From positions 1 through 20,116 of the forward strand of contig DATEMK010000097.1 of the NCBI GenBank assembly GCA_035275625.1: 20,116 bases of DNA. Direction: 5' to 3'. A model generated the notes under the pieces. The model worked only from the letters and a program-made list of their open reading frames with translations, searched no databases and was not told the origin of the DNA. This document shows, piece by piece, positions 6,690-14,135 of the stretch. This DNA is from DATEMK01 sp035275625 (lineage in GTDB: Bacteria; Bacteroidota; Bacteroidia; AKYH767-A; OLB10). Position 1 is the stretch's first letter. Each line of letters opens with the position of its first letter. The translations under genes were made by a program, and so were the position numbers.

Positions 6690-8831
6690 ATGAAAAAATC
6701 AAAACCGGAAAACAACTTTCCGCCATTGCCAAACGAAATTCCTAATACAGTCGAAAACCCGGATGAACCGATATCAAGAGTATCGGAAGCTTTAAAGCCG
6801 ACAAGTTTTCCTTATTTCAAATTAAGAGGGATAAAATGCGGTTGCTACATTATTAATTACACACCAGCTAACTCTTTTTTTGTAACCTATGATGGAACAA
6901 TGCGCGTTGAATGCCATTCAGCCGGCAGAACCGCCAGTGGAGACCTTTATCAACGACCTGTTATTTTTATTCCTCCCTACATTTTTAAATATCCGAAATG
7001 GCCATTAATCAATCCCGAAATTAAACCCCAGCCTTCACTTGAGATTCCTTCAATAAACCCAATAGAACAACCTGCAGATTATGGATTTAGATTTTCTTCT
7101 CCTCCAAATCCTTCTTCAGGAATTCCGATTTTTTCCAGAAGCCGATACAGGTATTATTTAGAAGTAACTCAAATATTGGAATACTTCACCCTGTCAAACA
7201 GTTTTACACTTGGTTTTAACCGCCATAGATTTGATACTGCAACTAATTTGTGGGCTGAAACGGAATCATTTACAGCATTGATGAGCTGGGTTTCTGCACC
7301 GGCCGGATACACATCAGATTATTTATCAGGTGATGTAAAAGACTCTTCCGGTAAGGTTGTGGGCAGGCTCACTATGGGTTGGGTATCGGAATATTTGCGG
7401 AAGGCTACTATTGAAATTGACAGAGTGAAGGCATCAGAAGCACCTCTCAATAACGGAGCCGGTTTAGGTTGGCAGGAAGTATTTAAGAAAGTGGGCTGGC
7501 AAATAAATGCCCTTGAAAGTAATTCGGATCTTACGGAGCCCACTGGTGAATCATGGTCGGATGCAGAATTGCATGCAGCGATGCTGGCAAGGAGAGACTC
7601 TTCAAACCTTGATGCAGAATGGCGTTATCATATTCTTGCTGCTAAAAGACTTGATTCTACTCCAAGAGGCATTATGTATGATGCTTATGCCGGTGATTCA
7701 AATAACATACCGCGGGAAGGAGCAGCAATATCGTCTCATTGGGTAATTCCTGACGAAGCAGAATGGGGTTTAGTGAGGGGAGAAAGATTTGGTGCGGCAT
7801 CAAAACCATATTTCAGAGCTATAGTTCATGAAACGGGGCATGCAATGGGACTATATCATAATACTGTTGATAATGGTTTCATGAATACTTCAGATACTAT
7901 TGCCGCGAGTGGTACTTCTTCAAATCCGTTTCCTGATAATATCAAATGGGATTTTGCAGATGATGACAAGAAAAGATTGCGCCATATGCCCGATGTTTAT
8001 GTAAGACCAGGCGGACTGGCTTTTGGAACTTCCTATAGCACACAACCTATAAGTCCAACAGATTTAAGTGATGAGGCAGTAGAACTGTCGTTAACCGTTT
8101 CAGGTCTTTTAAATGTGGTTCCGATAGGAGCACCTGTCAGAATTGATCTTAAGCTTAAAAATTTGTCATCATATCCTGTCATGGCTCCATCGGATATTAG
8201 TTTAAAATCCGGTTATGTTTCAGGTGAGATTATTGATCCTCTTGGAAACAGCAGGACCTTCAGCCCATTGGTTTTATGTCTTGAGGAGGAAAAAATTGAT
8301 TGGTTGCATCCTGACCAGGTAATTTCAAATTCCTTAACTTTGTTAAGGGGCGGAGAGGGTGCATTATTTCCTACCTCAGGAATGTATAATATAAAAGTTG
8401 TAGTAGAGTGGGATATTAAAGGGCAAATGCGCAAAGTAACGGGCAACACGCAAATTATGGTAACTGGTGCGGTAGATGCAGCGCATGCCAATGCAGCTTT
8501 TGAAATACTTTCGACACCGGACACTTTATTGACTCTTGTTTTAGGAGGAGATCATTTGAAAGACGGAGTAAATGCTATTCAAAAAGCGTTAGACAATCCT
8601 GTTCTGCGACCCCATTATGCACATATCGAGGCAAAACGGTTAGCTCAAAACTTTGGAAAAAGAAAAGCGGATTTGAGCAAGGCAACCAAATTGATAGATG
8701 ATACATCCGTAATGAGCAATGATGAAAAGAGAAAAATTACTGCTCTTACGAAAGGAAAATCTGTTAAAGATGGAGGAAAACAAATTGGAGATGCTAAAAT
8801 ACCCAAAACGCAAGATGTCGGCAGTGACTGA
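6690..8831 (+). CDS. Metzincin-type zinc metallopeptidase, 713 aa, no signal peptide
   Basis: This is a zinc endopeptidase of the metzincin clan. The extended site HETGHAMGLYH (380-390) gives three histidine ligands and the catalytic glutamate, and NGFMNTS (395-401) supplies the Met-turn (M398) only 8 residues later, as in matrixin-like enzymes. Before it come a Pro-rich start (1-40), a beta-rich segment (about 47-95, with YDGTMRVE and ASGDLYQRP), a Pro-rich linker (about 94-148) and an all-beta region (150-250). After the catalytic domain there is an Ig-like domain (about 460-595) and a helical, Lys-rich tail (600-713). No signal peptide, lipobox or T9SS sorting domain is visible, which is odd for such a peptidase. 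It is the first gene of the accessory block, with the shared leader motif before it and a long hairpin after it. Confidence 0.88.
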   Translation: MKKSKPENNFPPLPNEIPNTVENPDEPISRVSEALKPTSFPYFKLRGIKCGCYIINYTPANSFFVTYDGTMRVECHSAGRTASGDLYQRPVIFIPPYIFKYPKWPLINPEIKPQPSLEIPSINPIEQPADYGFRFSSPPNPSSGIPIFSRSRYRYYLEVTQILEYFTLSNSFTLGFNRHRFDTATNLWAETESFTALMSWVSAPAGYTSDYLSGDVKDSSGKVVGRLTMGWVSEYLRKATIEIDRVKASEAPLNNGAGLGWQEVFKKVGWQINALESNSDLTEPTGESWSDAELHAAMLARRDSSNLDAEWRYHILAAKRLDSTPRGIMYDAYAGDSNNIPREGAAISSHWVIPDEAEWGLVRGERFGAASKPYFRAIVHETGHAMGLYHNTVDNGFMNTSDTIAASGTSSNPFPDNIKWDFADDDKKRLRHMPDVYVRPGGLAFGTSYSTQPISPTDLSDEAVELSLTVSGLLNVVPIGAPVRIDLKLKNLSSYPVMAPSDISLKSGYVSGEIIDPLGNSRTFSPLVLCLEEEKIDWLHPDQVISNSLTLLRGGEGALFPTSGMYNIKVVVEWDIKGQMRKVTGNTQIMVTGAVDAAHANAAFEILSTPDTLLTLVLGGDHLKDGVNAIQKALDNPVLRPHYAHIEAKRLAQNFGKRKADLSKATKLIDDTSVMSNDEKRKITALTKGKSVKDGGKQIGDAKIPKTQDVGSD

Positions 8832-8848
8832 TTTATAATGTAAAAACT

Positions 8849-8887
8849 GAAAAATATACTCATTCATTCCGAATGAGTATATTTTTC
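8849..8887. terminator. Perfect 16-bp hairpin after the metzincin gene
   Basis: Bases 8849-8864 and 8872-8887 are perfectly complementary around a 7-base loop (CATTCCG). The stem starts with AAAAA and ends in TTTTT, so it can serve as a terminator in both directions. It sits 18 bases after the metzincin stop and 22 bases before the ATG of the next gene, so the small gene downstream needs its own promoter or partial read-through. Confidence 0.8.
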
Positions 8888-8909
8888 TAATCATAAAAAA
8901 TTGAGTATA

Positions 8910-9200
8910 ATGAATGAGATATTAGGATTATGGGAAAAGACCACAACTGAAAAATGCGGTGAAATTTATCCGGACGAGATTTTTTTTAAAGAAAACAACC
9001 TATACAGCGCACAGAATTTAAAGCCTCAAAAAATGCATCCGGTGTGGGATGTAGGAACGTATAAAATGATGGACGAAAAATCTATCAAAATCTCGACTTC
9101 AAATGATGCAGTAATAGATTATGCAGTAAAGTTAGAGAATAATATTCTATCTTTCACAGACAATACAGGGTGCAAAATAAATTATAAAAAACGCCCGTAA
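8910..9200 (+). CDS. Small 96-aa protein, possible lipocalin-like fold
   Basis: The ATG at 8910 is preferred over the TTG at 8901. The product begins MNEILGLWEKTT, a short helix leading into a G-x-W strand as in lipocalin-like and other calycin barrels. It continues with likely strands around DEIFFKENNLYSA, VWDVGTYKM, SIKISTSNDAVIDYAVKL and ILSFTDNTGCKINYKKR, and has two cysteines (near the start and the end) that could pair. It has no signal peptide. Its place directly after a metzincin recalls the small barrel inhibitors of serralysins (Inh family, about 100-120 aa, encoded next to their peptidase), but those are periplasmic and I see no direct sequence evidence of homology. The inhibitor role is inference; the coding call is fairly safe. 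Confidence 0.72.
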   Translation: MNEILGLWEKTTTEKCGEIYPDEIFFKENNLYSAQNLKPQKMHPVWDVGTYKMMDEKSIKISTSNDAVIDYAVKLENNILSFTDNTGCKINYKKRP

Positions 9201-9609
9201 AATTCCTGTATAGCTATGACAAACTTTCATTTTGCCCCGCCCGCAATAATTGTGAATGTACTATTGCTGTTCCTTTAAACATCCGAAAGAATTGCATTCA
9301 TGCTAATTTTTGATAATGATTAGCAATCAACTTTACATTATGTAACTATTGATTTTATTTCAGAAATGACAAAATGAAAACCTGGCATGCGATTTATGCC
9401 AGGCAATCACTGCAGCCTGATTAAATAGAATTAGTTTCCTGATTCTAAACCTGATCATCATGCATTCGTTGGGTACCAACAATGCTGATTTGCGCAGGAT
9501 TAATTCACTGTAGCCACCGCTCTGTTCACACTTTGTATACGCAGTTTGATTTAGTACTCAGAAAAATAAAATCGGCTTGTGCACACTCACTAAATAAAAT
9601 AATTCAACA
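9201..9609. other. 409-base gene-free stretch
   Basis: No credible gene is visible on either strand. There is one 8-bp perfect hairpin (CCTGGCAT at 9381-9388 with ATGCCAGG at 9396-9403) followed on the minus strand by TTTTCATTTT, so it looks like a terminator for minus-strand transcription, although no minus-strand gene feeds it. A weaker 7-bp inverted repeat TGCTAAT/ATTAGCA lies at 9301-9325. The promoter of the phosphatase gene must be near the right end, but I see no clear consensus box. Confidence 0.5.
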
Positions 9610-10134
9610 ATGAAAAAACTATATACACCCACCACCACTTATCTATTCTTGTTTTTAATAACATTATTTCTTTATTCCTGTTCCGTCAGCAGGATATACG
9701 TAATTCGTCATGCTCAAAAAGAGAACACTGCCGACAACCCACATCTGACTTCTGACGGTCAAAGGCGGGCAATCGCTTTATGTGATACTATGCTCAATAA
9801 GAAAATATCCTTTGTCTACAGTACCGACAGTAATCGCACAGTGGAAACAGTCAGACCTACTGCAAACCGGCTCGGTTTACAAATTAAACGTTATGCTAAT
9901 GATACCCTGGACAAATTTGTTACCCATGTAAAAAATATTTCAGGCAAAAATATTTTGATCGTGGGTCACAGTACAACTGTTATCCAAATGCTTGATTTGT
10001 TTGGCGTAACACATAGTATTACACACATCAACGACAACGATTATGATAATCTTTTCGTGATCACACGTTCGAAAAGAAACGGCACAGTCAGCTATAGCCT
10101 GCGGGAAACTACATACGGGGATCCATCTCCATAG
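9610..10134 (+). CDS. Histidine-phosphatase-family lipoprotein (SixA/PGM-like)
   Basis: The product is a lipid-anchored member of the histidine phosphatase superfamily, which removes phosphate from small molecules or phosphohistidine through a phosphohistidine intermediate. The signal is a hydrophobic stretch (11-22) ending in lipobox LYSC (C24), so the enzyme should sit on the periplasmic side of a membrane. The catalytic set is present: RHA (R33, H34), the STDSNRTVET segment (71-80) with R76 and E79, and VGHST with the second histidine (H120). At 174 aa it is a minimal, uncapped form like SixA. The substrate cannot be read from the sequence. It lies between the two zinc peptidase genes, in the same direction but with gaps of 409 and 105 bases, so it is probably transcribed on its own. 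Confidence 0.9.
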   Translation: MKKLYTPTTTYLFLFLITLFLYSCSVSRIYVIRHAQKENTADNPHLTSDGQRRAIALCDTMLNKKISFVYSTDSNRTVETVRPTANRLGLQIKRYANDTLDKFVTHVKNISGKNILIVGHSTTVIQMLDLFGVTHSITHINDNDYDNLFVITRSKRNGTVSYSLRETTYGDPSP

Positions 10135-10239
10135 TTGATAAAAAATATGTTATTCCAAAGATAAATTATAAACATTAAAAACAAAGCAAGCCAAATACAA
10201 ATAAGGGAGTGGTAAATTAACTTTAATAAACTTATACTT

Positions 10240-12522
10240 ATGAGTTCAGATAACTTACAATATGCGCCCAAGCCAAAGATAGTTGACGGTATTTTAGGTG
10301 TACCAATGGATATTCAAACCATCAATGCACATCTTATTTTTGATGGCAATACATCTTCTGCTGCTGGTGATGCAACCATAAACTACATTGCCGGTAAGCA
10401 AGATGGCTATGCTCTTTTTGATCTCAGGCAAACTATTACTGATGCCTGGCTGGATGGTGTTCCCATTTCACCTGGTCAACTTGCACATCATGATTTTGGT
10501 GGCGGCACCAATGCGGAAATGCGCATAATTAATTCACTGCAAACTGCCGGTTCTGTTCATACACTGCGTGTGCAATACGATTTAGCAATGCCTCAAACAG
10601 ATAATGGGGGTAGTTATCCTCCGCATGTTGCCTGGAGTTCAGGTCCAAGATTACAGTTCAATTTTGGGTTTACCGATTTACGTCCCTCGCGATACCTGGA
10701 AGCATTTATTCCCTCCAACCTTATTTATGACCAGTTTCAACTTGCTATTGAAGTTGAAATCACAAACACAACTATTGTCCATGACATAATCACTAACGGG
10801 TCGGTTACCAATTTAGGCACCAACCATTGGAGCATAGCTTTTCCATCACATTTTACTTCTGTATCCTTTCTTTTAGATATAAGAGCAGCGGATACAGTAA
10901 CAGCATTGACAGATACTGTTCTTTTGCCGGTTTCGGGAAATACCGTTAGCATTGAAGCCTGGAAGTTAAGAACGGATACAACTACTGATTTAACTGTCAA
11001 AATAAATAATATAAAAACATTTTTGACTGACAATGAAAACAATGTTGGACCCTATGCACATGGCAGCCGGTTTGTCGCTTTTCTAATTGCTGGTGGAATG
11101 GAATATGACGGAGGAACTACTTCAGATCCTCTCAGCTCTTCAACCCTTAAACATGAAACGTATCATAGTTGGTGGGCACGGGGGGTGAAGCCGGCACGTC
11201 AGCAGGATGGATGGTGGGACGAAGGATGGGACGTTTATCACGATCATGGTTTTATGGGTTCAACACCATTTAATTTTGCAAACCCTCCTGTTGAACTTTG
11301 CCCGCAAAATGAATGGCAACGCATTACGGCAAGCAATGCCTATGGTGCAGGAGAACTATTTTGGGAAGGTGTTGCTGCCATGATTGGCGTAGCTAACCTG
11401 AAATCATTAATGAGCGCCTTTTATAATGAGAACAAAAGAAAAGTTACAGCAACTTACGATTTTGAAACTTATTTATTGTGCAAAACAGGGAATATAGAAT
11501 TAGTTAATGCATTTCATCATTTTGCTTATGGATTCAATACCCCTTCACCAGCGCCCGCGCTTTGGCTAAGAGACGAAACCGGAGATCCCGGAAATAATTT
11601 ATGGGCAGGGAAATTTTGGAATTCGCCTGATTTATGGGTTCGCAATACAGATGATGGTGGCACATCACATCAAAATCCGGAATTTGGACAAGACAACTGG
11701 ATATATGCCCGGGTAAGAAATAAAAGTTCGGTTACGGCTCAACATTTTGTTGTGGCTTTTAATGTAAAAAGTTACGCAGGTACTCAGTTTGTTTACCCTA
11801 ACGATTTTCTTCCATGCACTGCCGCTGTTACAGGATTTAACCTTGCCGGAAACCAAACAATGGTTGTTAAAGCCAGGTGGCCAAAGAGCTTTGTTCCACC
11901 AGAAGGCACTCATTCATGTTTACTTGCTTCCATACTTACCCCCGGAGATATGCCCAATGCCGGATTGCATGTGTGGGAACATAATAACCTGGCACAAAAA
12001 AATCTGACGATTGTTGACCTGCAGCCAAATAATTTTATTGTTATTCCTTTTGTCATAGCCGCCCTTAAACAAAAATTGAAAGCAGACTACCACCTGGAAC
12101 TTATACCACATCATCCTCCTTTTTCTGCAGGATATGTAAGCCTGATAAAGAGCGATAAAGAGTTAATGTTAAAGCAAAATGAGGAAAGAAAAAAATTAAA
12201 AATTGATGATGTTACAAATGACATTGCAGATTGTGGTTATCACTTAAATCATAAATCAAAAAACCATGATCGTATTTATTCAATGCAGAGTGAGCGTTTC
12301 AAACATATTTTTCCTGCAGCAAGAGAAATTTTATTCAAGATGGAAAGCGGATTAAAAATTCCTGTCAGCATAAATCCATTCGAACAGCAGGTGTATGGAT
12401 TAAAAGTTATGGCGCCACCCAAGGTCAGGAAAGGAGAAGTTCTGAAGTATGACCTTGTACAGACCGATTCAAAGTCAGGAAAAATATTAGGCGGAATTGC
12501 CGTCCAGATCAATATAATATAA
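10240..12522 (+). CDS. M1-like (gluzincin) zinc peptidase, 760 aa, no signal peptide
   Basis: This is a zinc peptidase related to the M1 aminopeptidase family. HETYH (305-309) is followed by exactly 18 residues and then the third ligand, E328, inside WWDEGWDVYHDH; this is the M1 spacing. An M1 GAMEN-like loop is present but altered to GGMEY (285-289). Y368 in NAYGAGELFWEG is placed like the transition-state tyrosine. The N-terminal 230 residues look like the beta-sandwich that precedes M1 catalytic domains. After the catalytic region comes a beta domain (about 463-600) starting PDLWVRNTDDGG, with FGQDNWIYARVRNK, and a C-terminal region of helix then strands (600-760). There is no signal peptide, lipobox or T9SS tail. 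The altered substrate loop suggests specificity other than ordinary N-terminal residues. An inactive or non-peptidase role is unlikely given the intact ligands. Confidence 0.85.
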   Translation: MSSDNLQYAPKPKIVDGILGVPMDIQTINAHLIFDGNTSSAAGDATINYIAGKQDGYALFDLRQTITDAWLDGVPISPGQLAHHDFGGGTNAEMRIINSLQTAGSVHTLRVQYDLAMPQTDNGGSYPPHVAWSSGPRLQFNFGFTDLRPSRYLEAFIPSNLIYDQFQLAIEVEITNTTIVHDIITNGSVTNLGTNHWSIAFPSHFTSVSFLLDIRAADTVTALTDTVLLPVSGNTVSIEAWKLRTDTTTDLTVKINNIKTFLTDNENNVGPYAHGSRFVAFLIAGGMEYDGGTTSDPLSSSTLKHETYHSWWARGVKPARQQDGWWDEGWDVYHDHGFMGSTPFNFANPPVELCPQNEWQRITASNAYGAGELFWEGVAAMIGVANLKSLMSAFYNENKRKVTATYDFETYLLCKTGNIELVNAFHHFAYGFNTPSPAPALWLRDETGDPGNNLWAGKFWNSPDLWVRNTDDGGTSHQNPEFGQDNWIYARVRNKSSVTAQHFVVAFNVKSYAGTQFVYPNDFLPCTAAVTGFNLAGNQTMVVKARWPKSFVPPEGTHSCLLASILTPGDMPNAGLHVWEHNNLAQKNLTIVDLQPNNFIVIPFVIAALKQKLKADYHLELIPHHPPFSAGYVSLIKSDKELMLKQNEERKKLKIDDVTNDIADCGYHLNHKSKNHDRIYSMQSERFKHIFPAAREILFKMESGLKIPVSINPFEQQVYGLKVMAPPKVRKGEVLKYDLVQTDSKSGKILGGIAVQINII

Positions 12523-12554
12523 TTGTAATAATGATGTAAAATAAATTGCCCGGT

Positions 12555-12580
12555 AGCCGAAAAGGGAAATCAGAGTAAGC
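12555..12580 (+). promoter_or_regulatory. Leader motif AGCCGAAAA...TCAGAGTAAGC
   Basis: This is a near copy of the motif at 6641-6667: AGCCGAAAA is identical, the inner 6 bases differ, and TCAGAGTAAGC differs by one base and one gap. It ends 23 bases before the ATG at 12604. A faint third version (AGCCAAATA at 10189-10197 and GGGAGTGG at 10205-10212) precedes the M1-like gene. Confidence 0.4.
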
Positions 12581-12603
12581 AGAATTTAAAAAACTATAAA
12601 AAA

Positions 12604-13509
12604 ATGAAAATCAAAGTAACTGTTGACATTTTTAGCGGAAGACCAAATCCTGCCGTTATTTTAGATGGTACAAAGGCTAAAAAAATAATGGATCAATTAC
12701 AGCCCGCAGGCAGATTCAAAACAAACACTGACCAGCATGCTCCGGAACCGGTTAATTTAGGATACAGAGGCATACTGATAGAACAAATTAGTAAATCGGC
12801 AACCGATCTTCCATCCATCATTCGTGTTACACCTGACAGGCTGTATGCAGGAGATAAATCTTCTTCAATGGAGGATATGGAGTTTGAAAAAAATGTTTTT
12901 GACCTTATCCGTGACTTCGATCAAACAGGAAACAAAAAAAAATTCAAACCCTATCTTAATAAAGAAATTGAACGCTTCAGGATAGAGCGTGAAAAACTTA
13001 AACTCATTAAATTTCCGATCCATAAAATTCTTAATATATGCGCTTGTGCACCTCCTCACGATATTGCGTGGTGGAATGATGGTGGTACTATTCAGCATGG
13101 CAACAATTGTTATAACTACTCGACCAATTACCGCACAAATACGTTTGCACAGCCAGGGAGATCTGCCGGAATGCAATACACTTCTTTATCAGGCTGTGCA
13201 GTTGCAGCAGGTCAGCGGAGTGCTAAAGATGGTGCAAAAGCTGATTGTTTGATTGATTTGCCTGGTGCAAATAATAAGTGCCCCGGCAATGGTCATTTGG
13301 TTGCATTGGTTGTTGCTCCCGACTTTGATTACCACTGGTATAGAAAAGGTCCGGATGGAAAATGGTCGCATAAGCCGGGTCCAACTGCAGCAACTTTAGT
13401 TGACAATTCAGGAAATCCCATCAGTGATCCAAGGACAGCCGATAGGGGACCTTACACACAGTTCTGTACTTTTATGCAGGTAATTCATGGACACATTAAA
13501 ATTAATTGA
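12604..13509 (+). CDS. Two-domain protein: FSGR domain plus candidate Cys/His hydrolase domain
   Basis: The 301-aa product has no signal peptide. The N-terminal domain (about 1-105) carries FSGRPNP (10-16) and LGYRGI (52-57). A charged, helical linker (about 106-140) follows. The C-terminal domain (about 143-301) has features of a thiol hydrolase: GNNCYNYSTN with C169, FAQPGR (181-186), a strand HLVALVVAPDFDYHWYR with H231 and H244, WSHKPG (254-259) and DNSG (267-270), in the Cys-His-Asp/Asn order of papain-like or NlpC-like folds. More cysteines (C146, C148, C198, C215, C226, C288) are scattered through it. I do not recognise a named family, and activity is inferred from residue order only. 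The downstream gene overlaps the last 23 bases and encodes a second copy of the FSGR domain, which suggests the two proteins work together. Confidence 0.8.
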   Translation: MKIKVTVDIFSGRPNPAVILDGTKAKKIMDQLQPAGRFKTNTDQHAPEPVNLGYRGILIEQISKSATDLPSIIRVTPDRLYAGDKSSSMEDMEFEKNVFDLIRDFDQTGNKKKFKPYLNKEIERFRIEREKLKLIKFPIHKILNICACAPPHDIAWWNDGGTIQHGNNCYNYSTNYRTNTFAQPGRSAGMQYTSLSGCAVAAGQRSAKDGAKADCLIDLPGANNKCPGNGHLVALVVAPDFDYHWYRKGPDGKWSHKPGPTAATLVDNSGNPISDPRTADRGPYTQFCTFMQVIHGHIKIN

Positions 13510-13858
13510 AGGAACTAAAAAGGTTGTTTGCCGGGTTTTATTGTTTTCAGGCAGGAAGGATACTGAATGGACAATTGAAGATGTAAATATCCTGTCCCGA
13601 ATAAGAAATTTAATTGTTCAGGCAGAAAGGGTTGAATCAACTATCAAAAATGAATATGTTAAGCTGGGATACCGGGGAATCCGCCTGGAATACTCTTATA
13701 CTATAATAGAAATTTATAATGGTATTATTCGCGGAGTGGGACCTGGAGAGCAATCGTACCAATGGTTAGACAAGAACAGGGTTTTGGAAAAAATAATAAT
13801 AGAAACCCTCCCCCAAAAACATGCTGAAATAAAACAATTAATAGAAAAAGAATTTTAA
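13487..13858 (+). CDS. Standalone FSGR/LGYRGI-domain protein, 123 aa
   Basis: The ATG at 13487 lies inside the end of the previous gene in another frame (23-base overlap), and no other start occurs before the conserved core, so the overlap is probably real and translation coupled. The product has FSGR at 20-23 and LGYRGI at 60-65, a spacing of 40 residues against 42 in the N-terminal domain of its neighbour. Flanking residues also agree: a V-rich strand before FSGR, and strand residues I-x-x-E/L-E after LGYRGI. The rest is a C-terminal helix ending in KQLIEKEF. It has no signal peptide or membrane segment. Plausible roles are an inhibitor, immunity protein or regulatory subunit for the upstream protein; all are inference. 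No terminator is clear after it. Confidence 0.78.
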   Translation: MDTLKLIEGTKKVVCRVLLFSGRKDTEWTIEDVNILSRIRNLIVQAERVESTIKNEYVKLGYRGIRLEYSYTIIEIYNGIIRGVGPGEQSYQWLDKNRVLEKIIIETLPQKHAEIKQLIEKEF

Positions 13859-13939
13859 ATCAATTTGGCGTGAATACCCGAAATTTCACAATGAAAATAT
13901 TTAAAAAAATTTTTCCTCCGTTTTAGGTGTAAAATGGGT

Positions 13940-13998
13940 TATTCCGGAAGTTATGAGTTAAAACAGAAAATTCAATATCTCATTTTTCCGGAGGAATA
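13940..13998. repeat. Imperfect inverted repeat, arms of about 18-20 bp
   Basis: The left arm (13940-13957, TATTCCGGAAGTTATGAG) and right arm (13979-13998, CTCATTTTTCCGGAGGAATA) are inverted copies with two inserted bases and a few mismatches around a 21-base spacer. The core TCCGGA is itself palindromic. No poly-T tract follows, so it is not a typical terminator. It could be a protein-binding site, an RNA structure, or the end of a lost element. Confidence 0.55.
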
Positions 13999-14135
13999 CT
14001 TGTGTGATAAAAAATAAAATTTTTATCTGCCTTTAAGAGGGAACTCAGCATTCCCCGCAATGTCCAATCTATCAAGAGCTTTAGGCGAAAAGGAAAGCGG
14101 ACAAAATGAGTGTGACTTCAATTTATCCGCTTGCG
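13999..14135. other. Gene-free stretch downstream of tRNA-Leu
   Basis: No gene is supported on either strand. The minus strand has no T-rich hairpin that would clearly end the tRNA transcript. AGGCGAAAAGGAAAGC (14085-14100) is loosely similar to the leader motif at 12555, but no start codon is placed to use it. Confidence 0.4.

Noticed and set aside
9216..9278. A 20-codon plus-strand frame encoding a short hydrophobic peptide (MTNFHFAPPAIIVNVLLLFL)
   Set aside because: It has no ribosome-binding site or other support, and frames this short are expected by chance.
9370..9560. A minus-strand frame open for about 60 codons in the gap before the phosphatase gene
   Set aside because: It has no start except a double ATG late in the frame, the composition is not protein-like, and it contains a hairpin. 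Treated as chance.
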